A stretch of DNA of 64,000 bases from Sanderia malayensis (taxonomy: Eukaryota; Cnidaria; Scyphozoa; Semaeostomeae; Pelagiidae). The notes beneath the pieces are model-generated. The model was given only the letters and a program-made list of their open reading frames with translations, was not told the origin of the DNA and did not search any database. Both the position numbers and the translations under genes were made by a program. This document shows positions 57,938 to 64,000 of the stretch, one piece after another. Positions within the stretch are counted from its first letter, which is position 1. The number at the start of each line of letters is the position of its first letter. Location: positions 2,914,001-2,978,000 of the forward strand of contig RQOL01000729.1 in the NCBI GenBank assembly GCA_013076295.1. The letters are read 5' to 3'.

Positions 57938-59262
57938 CGGCTATCTCTAAAAGCAGGAACGAGGAACGAAACCGGGAACAAATAGGAACGAGCGGGAACG
58001 AGTAGGAACGAAGTGGGAACGTGTAGGAACAAGTAGGAACGAGTAGGAACGAAGCGGGAACAAGGCGGGAACATCCAGAAAAAACCAATAACACATGGAC
58101 AGGGCTTAAATATCGGCAGGAAAACATTCGTTTGCCATTTGCTCAGATAAGAAGACGTTTCTTTAAAAATGTTTGTTTCAAATGCTGGGTGACCCAAAAA
58201 CATTTCTAAGGTTTTGAAATTTCTAGCAAGAAAAATATTGCTGACTTCTTAGAAATTAGGTTTCAAGGATAATCTACAATAAATACCTCAAATTTTGCTG
58301 TTTTATTTGTTAATATTGATAGCTTATTAGTGGCCTAAGAAAATTCCTAAGAAAATTCGGTTGGCACGGGAATCACCGTGAACAACTGGAAACAAGGCGG
58401 AAATTACCGAGAACAAAGAAAAAAACAATATTGCTCACGGATACATATCTAATACTGACAAAATAGAGCATAGAAAAAACAACAGCAAGCCTCGAAAATT
58501 TTCTGAAAAGAGTCAACAAACTCTTTTGTAGAAAATTATTGTTTTCCAAACATACAATTTTCAGAATATCCCAAGAACATGAAAGAACATGCTGCTTTTC
58601 AACAAAACGACAGCAAATGATATGATAATTATAATAATAATAATAAGAAGAACATAAGCCCTGTCCGCAGGTCTGACACAAGCTAACACAGGTCTGATAT
58701 TATTGACATTTCTCCACTGAACCAAAAGAACCGTGGCCTGGAAAACGAGCAGTTGGCATCTTAACTCATACTCCAGTGCATAATAATAAAATTTGACACT
58801 GTAATTAATACAACTTAAGTAGCTAGGACGTAGCGAAGAACCTACAAAAAGAAACTGAGAATATTTTGGAATAATACCTATTAGAATTGCATCATGAATT
58901 TTTCTGGCATCAAATCTGTGCAGCTCTGAACCTTCTCCTATACCTTCTCCACCCCTTTATTTACTCTTGCTAGAATAGTTGGCAAGCGAAACATTATTCA
59001 AATCAAAAAACGTAGTCTTGTCTGAGCACATGGCAAACGAATATTTTCCCGCCAACAATTAATCCGTGTGCATGTGTTATTGGTGATTCCCGCCTTGCTT
59101 TTAATCCCGTGTGCATGTGTTATTGGTAATTCCCGCCTTGTTCCTACTCGTTCCCACTTGTTCCTACTTGTTCCTACACGTTCCTACTTGTTCCTACACG
59201 TTCCCGCTTCGTTACTACTTGTTCCCGGTTTCGTTCCTCGTTCCTGCTTTTAGAGATAGCCG
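57938..59262. mobile_element. Foldback element with minisatellite arms
   Basis: CGGCTATCTCTAAAAGCAGG at the left end is matched by its reverse complement at the right end. Each arm contains a run of roughly 10-bp GGAACGAGTA-type repeats (about 57956-58075 and, inverted, 59138-59250). The inverted homology continues inward past the repeats (ACCAATAACACATG; ATTCGTTTGCCAT.TGCTCAGA), giving arms of about 240-270 bp. No target duplication could be identified. No gene inside. It lies just downstream of the last identified RAB3IP-like exon. Confidence 0.8.
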
Positions 59263-59405
59263 GAAATACACACTACCCCGTTAATAAAATAGTATGGATC
59301 AAACGGCAGCTGTGCCGTGAGAAAAAAATGAACATAAACACCTCAGCTTGTTTTCTTTTAACATTATAGTCTGCAACTACATTAGTTTATGATACTAATA
59401 CATAC

Positions 59406-62400
59406 CTTCTTTGCGAATCAAGCCTTGTTGTATGTAACGTAAATGTGTATAAAGATTAGCGACGGCAACAATCTAGGTAAAACAATAAAATGAAAGATCT
59501 TTACTTAACTGCCACGTGAAGAAAGAGTCAAGAATAAGAGACAAACGTTTTTATGACAAAGAGCTCGTTATAATAAAGAATAGAAAGGCAATAGTCTTAC
59601 CCGATGTCTGGAGCCATTTGATACAAAATGCCAATTTCCATTATCAAAGAGTTTAATGCGAAAATTGCAAGAGCTAGCTGCTTTCGTTAAAGCACAACGC
59701 CTGCATCGAAGAAAAAACCCACAAAAGTTACGAGGTATGTAAAATTATAAAGATTACCTCAGCTCACTTCTTATTCAATTAATACAGGCACAAATGGTAA
59801 TGTTATCTACTACCTTGGTTTAGAGCTAGCAGCAACTGCCTCGATTAATAGTGTATTATTCTTTACAGCTTCAAGAACATTGTCTGCAAGCTAATTAAAT
59901 ATTTTGCAAAAAATTATTGCATCTGCAGTATTCCCAAATAGATTTATATGCAAAGCAAAACAATTTACATTATTTTAGCTACTCAGTTAAAGGGCTTACA
60001 GGCTCAAAAGAAAGAGCTTAAGAAGCTTCACCAAAATGTAAACAATATAAAGTAGCAATGGAAAAATTCTCAACATACCTCTTGGTTTGGGAAAGCTAAA
60101 CAAGGCAAGACATCTTCCTTTTCCAGCCTAGCAATAAATGGGTGGTTCTTTGTGGGATAATGTTGTTCTAACCAAGAAACAAAATCATGATATGCCAGTC
60201 GATCAACCTAAAAATATGAAGTATTAGCATTTAGTAATTGAAATTGTAACTCACAGTTCTACTATCTTAAAGGCTGTCATATTGCTTGCAAAATCAACTT
60301 CTTTAGATCCGCCATATAAATCACCCCTGTCATATAATTAGCAGATCTTCTCCATAAATGATTAGAAATATCAATTGTATTTCCTTATGTTAAATATTGT
60401 ACTTATATAATGTATACTTGTCATAGCAACTGAAAACTATATCAATTTTGGAGGTGGTAGATAAAACGTAGAGAAAAGAGGACCACTGTCTCTTAATCCA
60501 TGCATGCAAAATTCAAGACATCCAGCATTAACAATATAATTAACTAAACCAACACATGTTAAACACAACTTCTTAAAAATCAAAGCAAAACCACGGCTTT
60601 GTTTGTAGTAAAACTAGTAACACAGTTACAGTGTGAATACCCTGAAGTAGAAAAACTCAAAACCAATAGCAACAAACCTCTTTCTCATTTATTGTTTCAA
60701 GTACAGCCCAAGTGTCATCACAAGCCTCATCTGAATAGTGGAAATGACATGTTTGGCATTGATGGCATATTTGATCTGCACTTGGAGACCGGCGGTGAGT
60801 CTTCTTTCCAGGATTTGAGGGTGTTGAGGTAATGACAAGAAGCTTCAGTGCATTTACCTCTGCCTGAAGTCCCTCTAGCTTAAAATAAAAAATTTGATAT
60901 ACACTTAGTGTTAAATTTTCACATAACCTGGCCAGAGCAAGAATTTTTGCATAAAAATAGTTAGATATCAAACGGGTTTTAATGATAATAACTTATCTGT
61001 CAGAAATATACTCAAAATTTCATAAATTTTCAAGTGAAAGCATAATTCAAATGATATTCTATTGTTTTATTATAATAATAAAAAAAGCTACAAGGGATTG
61101 AATGAAGAAACATGACATTAAACAACAACAACATCCCATGCAAAAATTGTGCAAATTCTCTATCCTTTAAAAGATGCTTTAACCATTTCAAAATAGCTTT
61201 GAAAATCGGAAACATAGCGAAACATAATAACTACTAAAGCTTTTCGTCTGACACTCATCGGAATTGGTGTAGTACGTCAGAAAGAGGACGAAAATGAAAA
61301 CTTAACGAATAATTATACCCAGAAGAGGATCAAAATTGGCCAATCAGAAAAGAGGTGAATGATTGGTATAGTGCAAAAACAACAAATCATCACCGGTGAT
61401 CGAACAATACGCTATCGAAAGAGTCCCTGTGGGACAATGAACTTCTTCTGTCTACACAATATGGGATCCATGGTTTTGATGTAGACAGATTCTAAAATTC
61501 CTGAGTGAAATTTTGACCTAGCTCTGCCGATAATGCGAAACCAATCCTCACTGTAGTTTTGAGAACATTCTAGGTTGTCGAGTACCATTTCAACCATCAA
61601 CCGTTTTAACCATTTCAAAAATCTAAAATTATTTCACATAACTGTCTTCACGTTTTAGCAGTGAAGAATTCTGTTTTTCTGGCACTTTGACAGTATAGGC
61701 TTGTATTGTAAAATTAAGAGTGGGCTTTCAAAAGTAAAATTTAGATTGGTTTCAGCATTATTAAGCTCTTAAAATGGTATTAAAGTATCGTATTTGAAAC
61801 AAGCCATAGGAACATTCATGTCAAAGGGTTTTTGTAGCATTTAATCTGTCCATTTCTGATCTGTAACAAAAATTATAGAAAAGAAGACTTTGTGCAATCA
61901 CATGTTTGACATGATAAACAAAAGCACAAATCAATTTTATTTCAAGTTTAAAGACAGTTTCAAGACAGTTTTATTTTTGAGCATTTTTTATTGAAATATT
62001 TTTATATATTTCTCCATAGTCCAAATTATTTGTTTACATGAAAACTTGAGTATAATTCTGTCCAATAAGTTAATCATTGAAACATGTTTAATGTCTAAAT
62101 ATTTTTATGCAAATTTTCTTGCTTAGGCCTTGGGCCACTAATAAATGCCATTTTGAGTTCAACTCTCCTGGCTACGGTGTGTTTTATGTGGAAAGGAGCC
62201 ATAAACATAATGTTGAGATTAAAATGTACCAAAAAGGATAGCAAACATAGCTTATACTATATCACAAAACCAATTTAGAAGTATGAAAAATTGTTAGCAT
62301 ATCTTGTTTAACAACCTTAAATATTATATTCAATTCAATACATCCAAAAGAGATATTCTAAACAATATTTGCGGTGAAGCAAAAACTATTAAAAGAAATA

Positions 62401-63985
62401 TTACCTTCAAGCTTGCCTCCTTGAACTGCATTTCTGCAGCAGCTTGCTTAGTTTTTGCATCAATAACCATCTTATTTGCTTCCTAGTAAAAACATGCTTG
62501 ACAAAATCAAAACCTTTTGCTCAAATTTAAAAAAATTAGTGAAAATCAAATCATAGTAAGCTGGCAAAATAAAATCATGGTAAAGCTTTAAAAAACCTGA
62601 TAGAATAATGCACTAACCTCAAATAATGAAGCAGTCAACTCCTCAACCTCATTGTCAAGATCATCTCTAACGCGTGACAGTTTTTTGCACTGATCATCTT
62701 TCAACTTTAACTCCTGTAAAAAAATACCTCAGTCTTAGTTTCAGACATATTTGGTTTCTAAAAATATTAGAAAAGGATAAGAAAACAAGAAGAACATGAA
62801 TCTAGTCCTTAGGTATGATGCATGATGGGAAACTTAAGTTGATGAACACATTAACTTGAGTTTCCCAGAAGAACGTGGACGTTGTTACAGAAGCATATCA
62901 AAAAGTAAGTTCACAACAATGCAAGATTGTGTCAGATGCCACACTCAAAGCTCTGCATAAAATGTTCTTGTTATCAAATTGTTCCAAACTTTATAACAAG
63001 ATCAGTGGCCTGCAAATAGCCTTGATTTAAATTGATTATTTCACTCTTGCCTCTTGCCTGATAACAACATTTTTATTGTAGTAATTACCGGTTTTCTCAA
63101 GGAACATAAAATGGTTGGCTGATAATACATACATGGACAGAATTATTATTAAAGTCTACACAACAGTAAGGATGAAACATTGAGTGCTTTTGATACTTTT
63201 GATAACTTTTTTTACCTACTCTTCTCTTCAAAAATGTCATTTCACAAGTTGTCAGATGCCATTGCTGTTATAACTATTTTTACCTGGTGTGCACGTTCCA
63301 ATTCTGAATGAAGTTTAAGAAAAGCCTCTTCTCTCCTTCTTAGTCTTTCTTCCTTGTTACCATCAACATCATCTTGATGCGTTAAAGATCTGTATAGAAA
63401 TATATCAAGGTACTAGGAATATCATGGTTATACCTTTGGGGTAGAATAGGTATATTTTCATGATACAAAATTGGTAGAGGGGATCATTTAACTCGTTTTT
63501 CAATCAATGTCGACAATAATTAGGTATATTAATAGAGTATAAAAAAGAATACTTTCTTGTGGCAAGCAAAACATTTTTTAAAGAGCAGAAAGCGGATATA
63601 TAAACAAAACAAACCCAAAATCAAAGCTTTGTGTTAGGGAAATTGAATTTGTCCTGGACAGATCATTTGCATCATTTACACCAGAGAGAGTATCATTTGC
63701 ATCTGAAGACTTGCCCAATGGACTTGGCCTGGGACCGTGTCCAAAAGACATAGGCCTATTGGCTTTAGCCGTTAATTGATTAGGATCCTCAACAGTGGTA
63801 TTTCGGGTTTGAGCGCGTGCCCTTCTGCATTGAGATAAATTACTGTGAGTTCTTTTGAAAGTCACCACATCAGAATCGCTTAACCTTCTTGTTAATTCTG
63901 AGTTGCAATTTTGGCTTGGCCGAGATTCGCTGTCGAATGGGTCAGATGACTTACTACAAGATGATACAGAGAAAGGTTGTGCCAT
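59406..63985 (-). CDS. RAB3IP: Rabin8/RAB3IP-like Rab guanine-nucleotide exchange factor (3' exon not found)
   Basis: Nine exons with matching phases: 63985-63615, 63389-63284, 62713-62618, 62482-62405, 60878-60678, 60207-60079, 59890-59814, 59700-59601 and 59472-59406, giving 408 codons. Exons 2-4 encode the Sec2p-type coiled-coil GEF domain (about residues 140-217) with the signature [10 protein letters not shown] followed by EANKMV. Exon 5 has [12 protein letters not shown]. Exons 6-9 match the conserved C-terminal region of Rabin8/[30 protein letters not shown], the CALT..S.C.FRIKL segment and [12 protein letters not shown]. In animals these proteins activate Rab8 for exocytosis and ciliogenesis; RAB3IL1 is the close paralogue and this may be the single ancestral gene. 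The N-terminal 120 residues are Ser-rich and poorly conserved. The final short exon, expected after IRKEG, was not found below 59404. Confidence 0.88.
60965..61085 (+). repeat. Dispersed repeat, copy 2
   Basis: Same-orientation counterpart of 56560-56680, inside intron 4 of the RAB3IP-like gene. The two copies differ by small indels. Confidence 0.6.
61240..61618 (-). mobile_element. Penelope-like retroelement C-terminal remnant
   Basis: A minus-strand frame (61618-61412) contains [20 protein letters not shown], then [13 protein letters not shown], which resembles the end of the GIY-YIG endonuclease region of Penelope-like elements (ESLYI....P.LN). The downstream bases to 61240 include the typical [18 protein letters not shown] tail in another frame. 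The reverse transcriptase is missing. It lies in intron 4 of the RAB3IP-like gene. Confidence 0.5.
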
Positions 63986-64000
63986 TTTGATTTTATTCCC

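Noticed and set aside
1..64000. tRNA, rRNA or CRISPR-like arrays
   Set aside because: No cloverleaf with a TTC-type arm and no spaced direct repeats were seen by eye; the tandem repeats present have no unique spacers.

Overview
The window is animal nuclear DNA from a non-bilaterian metazoan, most likely a cnidarian. The evidence is AT-rich sequence, genes split by short GT-AG introns, a Rabin8-type Rab exchange factor, a contactin-associated/fibrinogen-like secreted gene of the kind common in anthozoans, and a dense mix of Helitron, Ty3, LINE, Penelope, hAT and MITE sequences. The species assignment is inference. I see no bacterial operons, CRISPR arrays, rRNA or tRNA genes.

Layout. 1-9.9 kb is dominated by one intact 2,556-codon Helentron-type Helitron protein on the minus strand. 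It carries a canonical 2A ribosome-skipping motif after a hydrophobic leader, two tandem OTU protease domains, a 7 x 39-residue repeat, a Cys-rich region, a Rep nuclease, a PIF1 helicase and a C-terminal EEP endonuclease. 9.9-15.4 kb is copy A of a segmental duplication, carrying two TTAA-flanked transposons and a dead fragment of a fibrinogen-like gene. 16.2-31.4 kb is a single 20-exon minus-strand gene, assembled here by matching splice sites and phases, for a secreted protein of about 1,697 residues that I do not recognise. 31.9-32.3 kb is a LINE tail. 33.3-36.2 kb is copy B of the duplication, which preserves the empty insertion sites of copy A and has its own 494-bp MITE. 36.9-38.2 kb is the intact 4-exon fibrinogen-like secreted gene, paralogous to the two dead copies.

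39.4-47.3 kb contains two decayed copies of a repetitive gene family in inverted orientation, with a nearly complete Ty3/gypsy LTR retrotransposon (40.96-45.84 kb) inserted between them. 47.8-49.5 kb is a truncated Ty3 pol on the minus strand, 49.8-50.4 kb a hAT-like zinc-finger remnant, 52.9-54.9 kb a second, strongly decayed LTR element. 55.0-56.5 kb is a non-autonomous Helitron with a nested TTAA element; 56.8-59.3 kb holds two further inverted-repeat elements. 59.4-64.0 kb holds nine exons of a Rabin8/RAB3IP-like gene on the minus strand, with a Penelope-like remnant in intron 4.

Host genes are therefore three: the large secreted protein, the fibrinogen-like secreted protein and the Rab exchange factor. 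They show no obvious common pathway. Everything else is mobile or duplicated DNA, and the duplication lets several transposon insertions be read against their empty sites. The most novel item is the 2A/double-OTU Helentron polyprotein.
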